Assembly (NCBI GenBank): GCA_003556525.1
Contig: PWRH01000062.1
Span: forward strand, 1-5,846
Reading direction: 5' to 3'
DNA length: 5,846 nt
Origin: Candidatus Nealsoniibacteriota bacterium
GTDB taxonomy: Bacteria > Patescibacteriota > Minisyncoccia > Minisyncoccales > RBG-13-42-11
The notes beneath the pieces are model-generated. The model searched no databases and had not been told where the DNA came from. It worked only from the letters and a program-made list of their open reading frames with translations. Below are positions 1 to 5,809 of the stretch, one piece after another. The position numbers and the translations under genes were made by a program. Every line of letters starts with the position of its first letter. Position 1 is the first letter of the stretch.

Positions 1-23
1 AAGAATCTTTGGATTCTTTGAGT
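1..23. repeat. 23-bp dispersed direct repeat, copy 1 (with internal hairpin)
   Basis: These 23 bases recur exactly at 99-121, 98 bp downstream. Each copy contains an inverted repeat: AAGAATC (1-7) and GATTCTT (12-18) around a 4-nt TTTG loop. A transcript could therefore fold into a 7-bp, mostly A-U hairpin. Because the copy starts at the window edge, the repeat may extend further left. It could be a weak terminator for an upstream gene or a member of a genome-wide intergenic repeat family. The sequence alone does not decide this. Confidence 0.85.
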
Positions 24-29
24 AAATTA

Positions 30-67
30 ACGAGTTTCTATTCATATTACGAGTTTCTATTCATAAA
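30..67. repeat. Tandem repeat, two 19-bp units
   Basis: ACGAGTTTCTATTCATA occurs at 30-46 and again at 49-65, giving a 19-bp period of two units that differ only in their last two bases (TT versus AA). The period is not a multiple of three, and the minus-strand frame through one copy stops after five codons, so this is not protein repeat coding. It lies between the two copies of the 23-bp repeat. Confidence 0.9.
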
Positions 68-97
68 TTAATAATTATATAAAGAAACGAAGTACGA

Positions 98-121
98 AAA
101 GAATCTTTGGATTCTTTGAGT
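98..121. repeat. 23-bp dispersed direct repeat, copy 2 (with internal hairpin)
   Basis: Positions 99-121 match positions 1-23 exactly. The extra A at 98 lengthens the internal stem to 8 bp (98-105 with 110-117) around the same 4-nt TTTG loop. Its last six bases (116-121) are also the start of the 13-bp tandem repeat that follows, so the two repeat families overlap. The run after the stem is only TTT followed by GAGT, which is poor for an intrinsic terminator. Confidence 0.85.
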
Positions 122-141
122 GCAAAGTTTGAGTGCAAAGT
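116..141. repeat. Exact 13-bp tandem duplication
   Basis: TTGAGTGCAAAGT is present twice with no spacer (116-128 and 129-141) and no mismatch. It overlaps the tail of the 23-bp repeat. A perfect head-to-tail duplication suggests recent slippage or an expanding intergenic repeat. It lies about 80 bp upstream of the -35 element, so it is not part of the core promoter, but a role as an upstream binding site is not excluded. Confidence 0.9.
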
Positions 142-218
142 ATGTAAAAAATGAGCTTTTTAAAAAAATAAAACTTGGTAAATAATAACACAAAAAATAG
201 GTCCAGTCAAAAAAGAGA

Positions 219-247
219 TTGACATTGATTCTTAACAAATATAAAAT
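219..247 (+). promoter_or_regulatory. Sigma70-type promoter for the operon
   Basis: A perfect -35 hexamer TTGACA (219-224) is followed by a 17-nt spacer and a -10 hexamer TAAAAT (242-247, five of six consensus bases). TATAAA at 240-245 is an alternative -10 but gives a 15-nt spacer. The predicted start is near 253-255, leaving a leader of about 64 nt before the first ATG at 318. No comparable promoter is seen between the genes, which fits transcription of all four from here. The call rests on consensus match only. Confidence 0.7.
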
Positions 248-258
248 AAAAAATAGGC

Positions 259-287
259 AAAAAAATCCCGCTCGAAAGGGGTTTTTT
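259..287 (+). terminator. Terminator-like hairpin in the 5' leader
   Basis: A260-A265 pair with T282-T287, U266 can wobble-pair with G281, and CCC (267-269) pairs with GGG (278-280). This leaves an 8-nt loop (270-277) and a final run of six T. The GC core is short, so stability is moderate. The A/T arms are symmetrical, so it could act on either strand. It begins only about 5 nt after the predicted transcription start and ends 30 nt before the first gene. It could be the terminator of an upstream transcript, a 5'-end stabilising hairpin, or an attenuator. Confidence 0.55.
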
Positions 288-317
288 AAATAACCAACTT
301 ATAAAAAAATATATTTT

Positions 318-1871
318 ATGTCTTCTTCAGCAGTAAAAGTAAGCGTAAACGACCTTAAAAAAATAAACCCTTTTTTTAAAAAGCTTAAAATACTTTTTGT
401 TGGTTCTGAAGCTGCTCCTTTTGCCAAGGCCGGAGGGCTGGGAGATGTCTTATACTCTCTTCCGCTTGCTCTAAAAAGTTTGGGCCATGATACCAGGGTA
501 ATGATTCCAAGGTACGGAACTATTGATGAGAAAATATATAAATTAAAAAAAGAAAAAGAAAAAATCGAAGTGCCGACAGACCAGCCCGGAGAATATCCTT
601 TTTTAGTTTGCAATGTTAAAAAATACAGTGGTTCCAAAGCGGTAACGACCTATTTTCTGGAAAATATGGAATACTATGAGCAAAGGGCAAATATTTACGG
701 CTATAGTGACGACCATATCAGATGGGCTCTCCTTTGCCGAGGAACATTGGAGTTTATCAAACAATCAAAATGGAAACCCGACGTTATTGTTGCTTCTGAT
801 TGGCAAACAGGCCTTATTCCAAACTATCTTAAAACAAAATATAGGGACGATCCGGCCTTTAAAAAAACATCCTGCATTTTTAAAATACACAATTTATACT
901 ATCAGGGAATGTGCGATTTCAAGTTTGCTCAGGAAAGCGAACGCGATTCGGGACAAGAAGAAATTCCTGATTTTTTTAACCCTCGTTTGGCAAAGCTAAA
1001 TTGGCTTTTACGAGGGATTATTTATAGTGATATTATTTTAACGGTTTCTCCAACTTATGCAAAAGAAATTCTAACACCGGAATACGGAGAAGGTATGGAT
1101 AAAATCCTGTCTGAAAAACAACATATGCTCCATGGTATTCTTAACGGAATCAATTATGAAGACTATAGCCCTGAAGAGTGCCCTCACATTCCAACCAATT
1201 ATAATATTAAAAATATTAAAAAAAAGGAGGAAAATAAAATCGCCCTCCAAAAAAGATTCGGCTTAAATCAGGATAAAAACGCCTTTCTTTTGGGAATTGT
1301 TTCTCGTTTTACCGACCAAAAAGGATTTGATCTTTTGGAACCGATTATTGACCACCTTTTTGAAAACAACAATGTTCAATTGGCTATCTTGGGAGACGGT
1401 GAACCGAAATACAAAGAAATGATTGAAAAGGCAAGGCAAAAATTTCCGGATAAAATCGGCTATCATTTCGAATTTGATGTTGCCCTTCCCCATCTTGTTT
1501 TTTCCGGATCAGACTCTATTTTAATTCCTTCCAGATTCGAACCGTGCGGCATTGTTCAAATGCAGGCAATGCGCTACGGAACAGTCCCGATTATCAGAAA
1601 AACAGGCGGATTAGCCGACACAGTGGAAAACTTTGATCCAAAAGAAAGCAAAGGAGAAGGCTTTGTTTTTGAAAACTACAACCCTTATAGCTTGTTTGTC
1701 GCCATTATTAAGGCAAAAACCTGTTTTCAATTTAAAAAAGAATGGGCAAAAATAATGAAAAGAGTAATGCAAAAAGATTTTTCCTGGGAAAAGTCGGCAA
1801 AAAAATATAGCGAAGTTTTCAATAAATTATTAATGGAAAAACAAAAAAATAATAACAATAATAATCACTAA
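318..1871 (+). CDS. glgA: Glycogen/starch synthase homologue (GT5), divergent copy
   Basis: This GT-B fold glycosyltransferase of family GT5 is expected to add glucose from ADP- or UDP-glucose to the non-reducing end of an alpha-1,4-glucan in the cytoplasm. Its 517 residues slightly exceed the usual length of about 480. Visible motifs are KAGGLGDV (37-44), D161-W162, IHNLYYQG (190-197), NGI (276-278), SRFTDQKG (329-336) and SRFEPCG (405-411). By alignment with E. coli GlgA these keep the equivalents of K15, D137, H161, N246, R300, K305 and E377. The HxHDWH-type segment reads V-A-S-D-W-Q (158-163), lacking all three histidines, unlike the second synthase in this operon. A lysine-rich extension of 23 residues precedes the fold. 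No ATG, GTG or TTG codon lies between residue 1 and the KxGGL motif, which supports ATG 318. There is no Shine-Dalgarno motif. The protein ends in six Asn and one His. Family is certain; donor and acceptor are not. Confidence 0.93.
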   Translation: MSSSAVKVSVNDLKKINPFFKKLKILFVGSEAAPFAKAGGLGDVLYSLPLALKSLGHDTRVMIPRYGTIDEKIYKLKKEKEKIEVPTDQPGEYPFLVCNVKKYSGSKAVTTYFLENMEYYEQRANIYGYSDDHIRWALLCRGTLEFIKQSKWKPDVIVASDWQTGLIPNYLKTKYRDDPAFKKTSCIFKIHNLYYQGMCDFKFAQESERDSGQEEIPDFFNPRLAKLNWLLRGIIYSDIILTVSPTYAKEILTPEYGEGMDKILSEKQHMLHGILNGINYEDYSPEECPHIPTNYNIKNIKKKEENKIALQKRFGLNQDKNAFLLGIVSRFTDQKGFDLLEPIIDHLFENNNVQLAILGDGEPKYKEMIEKARQKFPDKIGYHFEFDVALPHLVFSGSDSILIPSRFEPCGIVQMQAMRYGTVPIIRKTGGLADTVENFDPKESKGEGFVFENYNPYSLFVAIIKAKTCFQFKKEWAKIMKRVMQKDFSWEKSAKKYSEVFNKLLMEKQKNNNNNNH

Positions 1872-1876
1872 CTACT

Positions 1877-3355
1877 ATGTATTGGGTTAATTTTCTACAT
1901 ATTTACCAACCGTCAGACCAGTCAAAAGAAATACTCGAAAGAGTTGTCAATGAATCCTACAGGCCCCTCTTTAAGGGTTTTTTAAGTCTTAAAAACACCA
2001 AGGTCAATCTCAATATAAACGGTGCTTTAACGGAACTTCTGGCAAAAAATAATTATTACGATGTTATTGAAGATATTAAAACTTTGGCGGAAAAAGGAAG
2101 ATTGGAGTTTACTGAAAGTGCCATGTATCATCCTCTCCTTGCTTTTTTAAGCGAAGATGAAATATTCCGCCAGGTTGAAAAAAACAGACAAATAAATAAA
2201 AAATATTTTAAGGAAGCCTATCGGCCTTTTTGCTTTTTTCCTCCGGAAATGGCATATGGGCCAAACGTAGCCAAGGCCATTGCCAAGCTTAACTACCCGA
2301 TGATTCTTTTGGATGAAATTTCTTATAACGGAGGGAAAAACACCGCACCAAACGACAGGCTTTTTTCAATCAAAAACAATAAAAAAATTCTGGCTGTTTT
2401 TAGAGAAAGAAGAATCTCAAATTGCATAATGAGCGCAATTATCAGAAGCAAAAAAGAGTTTAAAGAGCTGGTTAAGGAAGAAATTAAGGAAAAGTCTTAT
2501 TTTTGTACCGCTATGGACGGAGAAACTTTCGGTCATCACCGACCCGGTATGGAAAAAAACTTTTTTAAAATTTTAACCGCAGACAAGCCAAAACAAATAT
2601 TTTTTTCCGAATTGCCCGGCTTGTTTTCAAAAATAGAACTAATCAGCCCTGTTAGCGCCACTTGGGCTTCAAGCAAAGAAGATATAGACAAAGGAATCCA
2701 GTTTTATTCTTGGAAAAATCCTAAAAATGAAGTACATACTCTACAGTGGGAATTTCTTAACTTTATTAGAAAAACATCCAAAAATAAAAAGCTTACCCCA
2801 AGCCAAAAAGATAAACTGGACAAAGCTGTTTCTTCAGACCAGTTCTTTTGGGCCTCCGGAGAACCCTGGTGGAGTATTGAAATGATAGAAAAAGGCGCCT
2901 GGACAATGCTTGAAACTCTCAAGTCTTTGCCCGAAATAACCGAAAAAGAAATAAACAGGGGTGAAAAATACTATAAAGAAATAATAGCTCTTTCTTTTTG
3001 GTGGCAAAGAAGCGGTAAAATTGAAAATCTTTCCAAAAAATATAAAGAAACAACAAAAATACCCTTTAGAGAAAGAACAATTGAAGCGGACAAACCCGAA
3101 GTTTACCAGGCATTTATCACTATGATGGAGAAAAAAATGATAGAGGCCCAAAAAACCAAAAACTTTGAAAAAGCAATTCTTTGGCGCGATGCCATTTGGA
3201 AGCTTGAAACAAAAAATGATATTTATGACGCTATTCATGCTGTCGACCTTTTGAGAATGGAGGTAACAGACAGCGAACTAACAAAGCTGATGGACAGATA
3301 TAAGGAAAAATACAAAAAATTAAAACCCGGCCAGCCCGAAAAAAGAAAAGCCTAA
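1877..3355 (+). CDS. GH57-family glucan-active enzyme (amylase, glucanotransferase or branching type)
   Basis: The 492-residue protein carries the GH57 signatures in order: HIYQP (8-12, the HxHQP motif with Tyr for the second His); LNINGALTELL (45-55); ESAMYHPLL (80-88); FPPEMAY (121-127), with E124 the likely nucleophile; and MDGETFGHHRPG (213-224), with D214 the likely acid/base. A late aromatic segment, SSDQFFWASGEPWW (319-332), occupies the place of the ND-type motif of GH57 4-alpha-glucanotransferases. The C-terminal part (about 350-492) is charged and probably helical. No signal peptide or membrane segment is seen, so it is probably cytoplasmic. GH57 enzymes are retaining and act on alpha-1,4 or alpha-1,6 glucans. 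Lying 5 nt behind one glycogen synthase and in the same operon as another, it may branch or remodel the polymer. Its exact reaction cannot be assigned. The start ATG has no Shine-Dalgarno motif but follows directly on the previous stop. Confidence 0.87.
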   Translation: MYWVNFLHIYQPSDQSKEILERVVNESYRPLFKGFLSLKNTKVNLNINGALTELLAKNNYYDVIEDIKTLAEKGRLEFTESAMYHPLLAFLSEDEIFRQVEKNRQINKKYFKEAYRPFCFFPPEMAYGPNVAKAIAKLNYPMILLDEISYNGGKNTAPNDRLFSIKNNKKILAVFRERRISNCIMSAIIRSKKEFKELVKEEIKEKSYFCTAMDGETFGHHRPGMEKNFFKILTADKPKQIFFSELPGLFSKIELISPVSATWASSKEDIDKGIQFYSWKNPKNEVHTLQWEFLNFIRKTSKNKKLTPSQKDKLDKAVSSDQFFWASGEPWWSIEMIEKGAWTMLETLKSLPEITEKEINRGEKYYKEIIALSFWWQRSGKIENLSKKYKETTKIPFRERTIEADKPEVYQAFITMMEKKMIEAQKTKNFEKAILWRDAIWKLETKNDIYDAIHAVDLLRMEVTDSELTKLMDRYKEKYKKLKPGQPEKRKA

Positions 3356-3371
3356 GTTTAATTCTCTATAA

Positions 3372-4277
3372 ATGAAAAGTCCAAAAGAAAAATTCGAAAA
3401 GCTCGTTTCACCAAAAGAAATTAAAAAAATAGTAAAAAACTGTAAGCCGATTCCCTCTTCTTCAAACGTTAAGATAAAAGTAATAAAACAATATCTTGAC
3501 CAAAGAAGCTACAGTCTTGTGGCTATTTATAGCTTTAACGGTTTTAAAACGGTTGGTGTAGCAAACTCGGACGGAAAAAAAGAATACCCCTGGCAAGTAA
3601 CAAAAAATATTTACCACTGCTTTGAAAAAAATAATAATGTTTTTATTCCCAAAGCTTATTGCTACCAAAAAGAATTCGGCATTTTTTTTAGAGAATACCA
3701 AAAAGGCAAAATACTCTCTTCTTTTCTAAAAAATCCCAAGAAAAAAGAATTAAAACTGGTTCAAGAACTACTTGATTTCTTGCCAAGAGTTGACCCAAAA
3801 AAAAGCCAAGAAATTAAAAAAGGCATTTCTTTTGATGACTTTGAAAAAAATATTAAAATATTGGATAAAAGAAAAGAAAAAAACGTTATTAAAGCCCCTT
3901 ATCTTTCGCTCAAAAAAAAGATAAAAAAACATTATTTAAAAAATAAAAAAGGATTTTTTGTTCACGGCGACTTTAATCCTTTCAATATCTTTATTCAAAA
4001 ATCTTCAATATCTTTAATAGATATGGAAAAAGCCCATTTTGGAGCAAAAGAAGAAGATCCGGCAAGCCTTATCGCCCACTTAAAATATTCGCTTGATTTC
4101 AATCTTAAAAAAAATGAAATAAAAGCTTGGCAAGATACGATTGATAGCCAAAACTATGACAAAAAAATATTTAAAATGTTTGAACAATATTTCGGGCTAT
4201 TGATTGCTTCCCATATTATGGTTTGGAATAATTATCAAAAAGGTCTTAAAGTTTTTAAAAAAATTTATAAAAAATAA
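3372..4277 (+). CDS. APH/choline-kinase-fold small-molecule kinase, substrate unknown
   Basis: The 301-residue protein has the catalytic loop HGDFNPFNIF (198-207), with D200 the probable base and N205 the metal ligand. LIDMEKAHFG (215-224) follows, with D217 as the second metal ligand, then a DPASLIAHL stretch (229-237). This is the aminoglycoside phosphotransferase/choline kinase pattern. REYQKGKIL (107-115) resembles the hinge between the lobes. In the N-lobe, the strand that normally carries the ATP-binding lysine reads KTVGVANSDG (59-68), and I cannot place that lysine with confidence. Family members phosphorylate hydroxyls of sugars, choline, amino acids or antibiotics. Its place between glucan enzymes makes a sugar or maltodextrin substrate attractive, but this is inference. 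It is shorter than typical maltokinases. Antibiotic resistance is unlikely from the context. It starts 16 nt after the GH57 stop without a Shine-Dalgarno motif. Confidence 0.82.
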   Translation: MKSPKEKFEKLVSPKEIKKIVKNCKPIPSSSNVKIKVIKQYLDQRSYSLVAIYSFNGFKTVGVANSDGKKEYPWQVTKNIYHCFEKNNNVFIPKAYCYQKEFGIFFREYQKGKILSSFLKNPKKKELKLVQELLDFLPRVDPKKSQEIKKGISFDDFEKNIKILDKRKEKNVIKAPYLSLKKKIKKHYLKNKKGFFVHGDFNPFNIFIQKSSISLIDMEKAHFGAKEEDPASLIAHLKYSLDFNLKKNEIKAWQDTIDSQNYDKKIFKMFEQYFGLLIASHIMVWNNYQKGLKVFKKIYKK

Positions 4278-4281
4278 AACT

Positions 4282-5688
4282 ATGAAAATAATCTTTGCTT
4301 CTTCGGAATGCGCCCCTTTTGCCAAAGTAGGCGGGCTGGCGGATGTAGCCGGCTCTTTACCAAAAGCATTAAAAAAAATAGGTGTAAATATCAATATTGT
4401 TTTGCCTTTCTACGGCTCAATAAAAATAAATAAAAAAGATTTAAAATTGGTTAAATCCAATATCCCCTTGTTTTTCGATAAAGAAGAAAAATATTTTAAT
4501 CTTTTAAAAACCAAACTGCCTAAAAGCAATGTTTCTCTGTATTTAATAGAAAATAATGATTATTTTAAGGGAGACGTTTATTTAACGAGCGACGCATCTT
4601 CCAAAGGTAGTCAATCCGAAGCAGCCAGGTTTTTGTTTTTTTCAATGGCTGCAATTAAAGTTGCCCAAATTATCAAAGCGGATATTATGCATTGTAATGA
4701 TTGGCATGTTGGCCTAATTCCCGAAATAATCAAAAAAAACAAACTACCTATTAAAACATTGCTTACCATCCACAATATCGGTTATCAGGGAATATATCCG
4801 AAAACAACGGTAAACAAACTATTGGGCACTGATTTCAAAGAAAATGTAAACTGTCTTAAAAAAGGTATTTTAAACGCCGACCTAATAAATACCGTTAGTG
4901 AAAATTATGCCAAAGAAATCCTGACTAAAGAGTTTGGTTTTGGTCTTGAATCAAGCCTAAGAAAAAGAAAACAATTTTTAAGCGGTATAGTCAATGGAAT
5001 AGACTATAGTCAGTTTCATCCTGCAAACGACAGCTTTATCAAAAAAAAGTATTCTCTTAAAAATATAGATGATAAAAAAATAAATAAAGATTACTTGCAA
5101 AAGCTTTGCTTTAAAAAAGCGGATGAAAAAATTCCTGTTGTCGGCCTAATCTCCCGGCTGGCGGAACAAAAAGGATTCGATATTATCAAAAAAGTTTTCC
5201 CAAAAATAATGAAACAGAATCTTCAGTTTGTTATTTTGGGTAAAGGAACGGATGAGTATGAAAAATTCTTCCTTAAAAAGGCAGCGGAATATCCGGAAAA
5301 GTTTTTTGTTAAAATAGGTTTTGACGAAAAAATGGCTCATCAAATTTATGCCGGCTCGGATATTTTTCTTATGCCTTCAAGGTTTGAACCGTGCGGACTC
5401 GGCCAAATGATTGCCATGAAATACGCTACAATTCCTTTGGTTAGGGCAACCGGAGGATTAAAAGACACTGTTTTACCGTTTAAAAAAGAAAAAGGTAAAG
5501 TATTGGGTACCGGATTTTTATTTGAAAAATACGATTCGGAAAAAATGTTTCAAACAATTATAAAAGCACTCGACCTTTTTGAAGAAAAAAAAGATTGGAA
5601 AAAACTTCAGATTAATGCCATAAAGCAAGATTTTACCTGGGAAAGATCAGCCAAAAAATATCTTGAACTGTATCGAAAGCTTGTTTAA
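4282..5688 (+). CDS. glgA: Glycogen synthase GlgA (GT5), canonical copy
   Basis: This 468-residue GT5 enzyme elongates alpha-1,4-glucan from ADP-glucose (or UDP-glucose) in the cytoplasm. Motifs are KVGGLADV (15-22), HCNDWH (137-142), TIHNIGYQG (162-170), VNGID (237-241), SRLAEQKG (291-298) and SRFEPCGLGQM (366-376), followed by ATGGLKDTV (389-397). These supply the equivalents of E. coli K15, D137 (D140 here), H161 (H164), N246 (N238), R300 (R292), K305 (K297) and E377 (E369). The frame is open upstream to a TTG at 4204 inside the kinase gene. ATG 4282 is chosen because it gives the standard GlgA N-terminus with the lysine exactly at residue 15 and lies 4 nt after the kinase stop. The segment between YQG (168-170) and the NTVSENY stretch (203-209) is shorter than in the first synthase and in E. 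coli. No Shine-Dalgarno motif precedes it. It is the last gene before the terminator. Confidence 0.96.
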   Translation: MKIIFASSECAPFAKVGGLADVAGSLPKALKKIGVNINIVLPFYGSIKINKKDLKLVKSNIPLFFDKEEKYFNLLKTKLPKSNVSLYLIENNDYFKGDVYLTSDASSKGSQSEAARFLFFSMAAIKVAQIIKADIMHCNDWHVGLIPEIIKKNKLPIKTLLTIHNIGYQGIYPKTTVNKLLGTDFKENVNCLKKGILNADLINTVSENYAKEILTKEFGFGLESSLRKRKQFLSGIVNGIDYSQFHPANDSFIKKKYSLKNIDDKKINKDYLQKLCFKKADEKIPVVGLISRLAEQKGFDIIKKVFPKIMKQNLQFVILGKGTDEYEKFFLKKAAEYPEKFFVKIGFDEKMAHQIYAGSDIFLMPSRFEPCGLGQMIAMKYATIPLVRATGGLKDTVLPFKKEKGKVLGTGFLFEKYDSEKMFQTIIKALDLFEEKKDWKKLQINAIKQDFTWERSAKKYLELYRKLV

Positions 5689-5718
5689 TATATCCACTAA
5701 CCGACCTTAAATTAAATT

Positions 5719-5747
5719 AAAAACACGGAAATAAATTCCGTGTTTTT
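5719..5747 (+). terminator. Intrinsic terminator ending the operon
   Basis: A perfect 12-bp stem (5719-5730 with 5736-5747) encloses a 5-nt loop, ATAAA. The stem centre is CACGGAA/TTCCGTG and its 3' arm ends in five T. It lies 30 nt after the stop of the last synthase. The opposite strand also shows a T-rich run after the stem, so it may work in both directions and could serve a convergent gene beyond the window. Confidence 0.88.
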
Positions 5748-5803
5748 AGATAGCCAGATATAGTCCGGCCTATTTCTATATTTTATTATTAAAAATTATA
5801 AGG

Positions 5804-5809
5804 TACAAT
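5804..5809 (+). promoter_or_regulatory. Possible -10 element for a gene beyond the window
   Basis: TACAAT, in the context GGTACAATTAA, matches five of six bases of the -10 consensus. No convincing -35 hexamer lies 17 nt upstream (TTTTAT there). The flanking sequence is so AT-rich that a chance match is quite possible. No start codon with an open frame is seen before the window ends. Confidence 0.25.

Larger units (their letters stand above)
1..317. other. Gene-free leader region upstream of the operon
   Basis: This stretch has no credible gene on either strand. Positions 1-141 are a mosaic of short direct, tandem and inverted repeats, listed separately. Positions 142-218 are AT-rich, with homopolymer A and T runs and no motif I can name. 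A promoter and a terminator-like hairpin occupy 219-287. The 30 nt before the first ATG contain no Shine-Dalgarno motif. The region probably separates the operon from an upstream gene lying outside the window. Confidence 0.75.

Noticed and set aside
1..45. Minus-strand open frame starting with ATG at 45 and running off the left edge (begins MNRNSLIYSKNPK)
   Set aside because: It lies entirely within the repeat block, its start is one copy of a tandem repeat whose other copy stops after five codons, and the residues show no recognisable family.
1..141. CRISPR array
   Set aside because: The repeats are of different families, some directly abut or overlap, and there is no regular repeat-spacer pattern and no cas gene.
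299..637. Minus-strand open frame opposite the start of the first synthase
   Set aside because: It is antisense to a strongly conserved GT5 N-terminus, has low-complexity hydrophobic composition, and overlaps the promoter-proximal leader. It is a shadow of the real gene.
676..999. Plus-strand open frame within the first synthase in another frame
   Set aside because: It lies inside conserved GT5 coding sequence (the DW and HN motifs), with no start signal and no recognisable domain.
2834..3238. Minus-strand open frame of over 130 codons opposite the GH57 gene
   Set aside because: Its Phe-rich sequence simply mirrors Lys/Glu-rich codons of the GH57 gene on the other strand. There is no promoter or domain evidence.
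3372..4277. Aminoglycoside resistance gene
   Set aside because: Only the general kinase fold motifs match. The gene lies within a glucan operon without mobile-element signs, so a metabolic kinase is more likely.
4204..4281. Upstream TTG start that would lengthen the second synthase by 26 residues and overlap the kinase gene
   Set aside because: The ATG at 4282 gives the standard GlgA N-terminus with the KxGGL lysine at residue 15. The extra residues are only out-of-frame kinase sequence.
318..5688. Alternative genetic code with TGA read as an amino acid (as in some CPR lineages)
   Set aside because: All four genes read through at full family length with the standard code, contain no in-frame TGA, end in TAA and encode glycine motifs with GGN. 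Nothing requires recoding, although absence of TGA stops means the point is not fully excluded.
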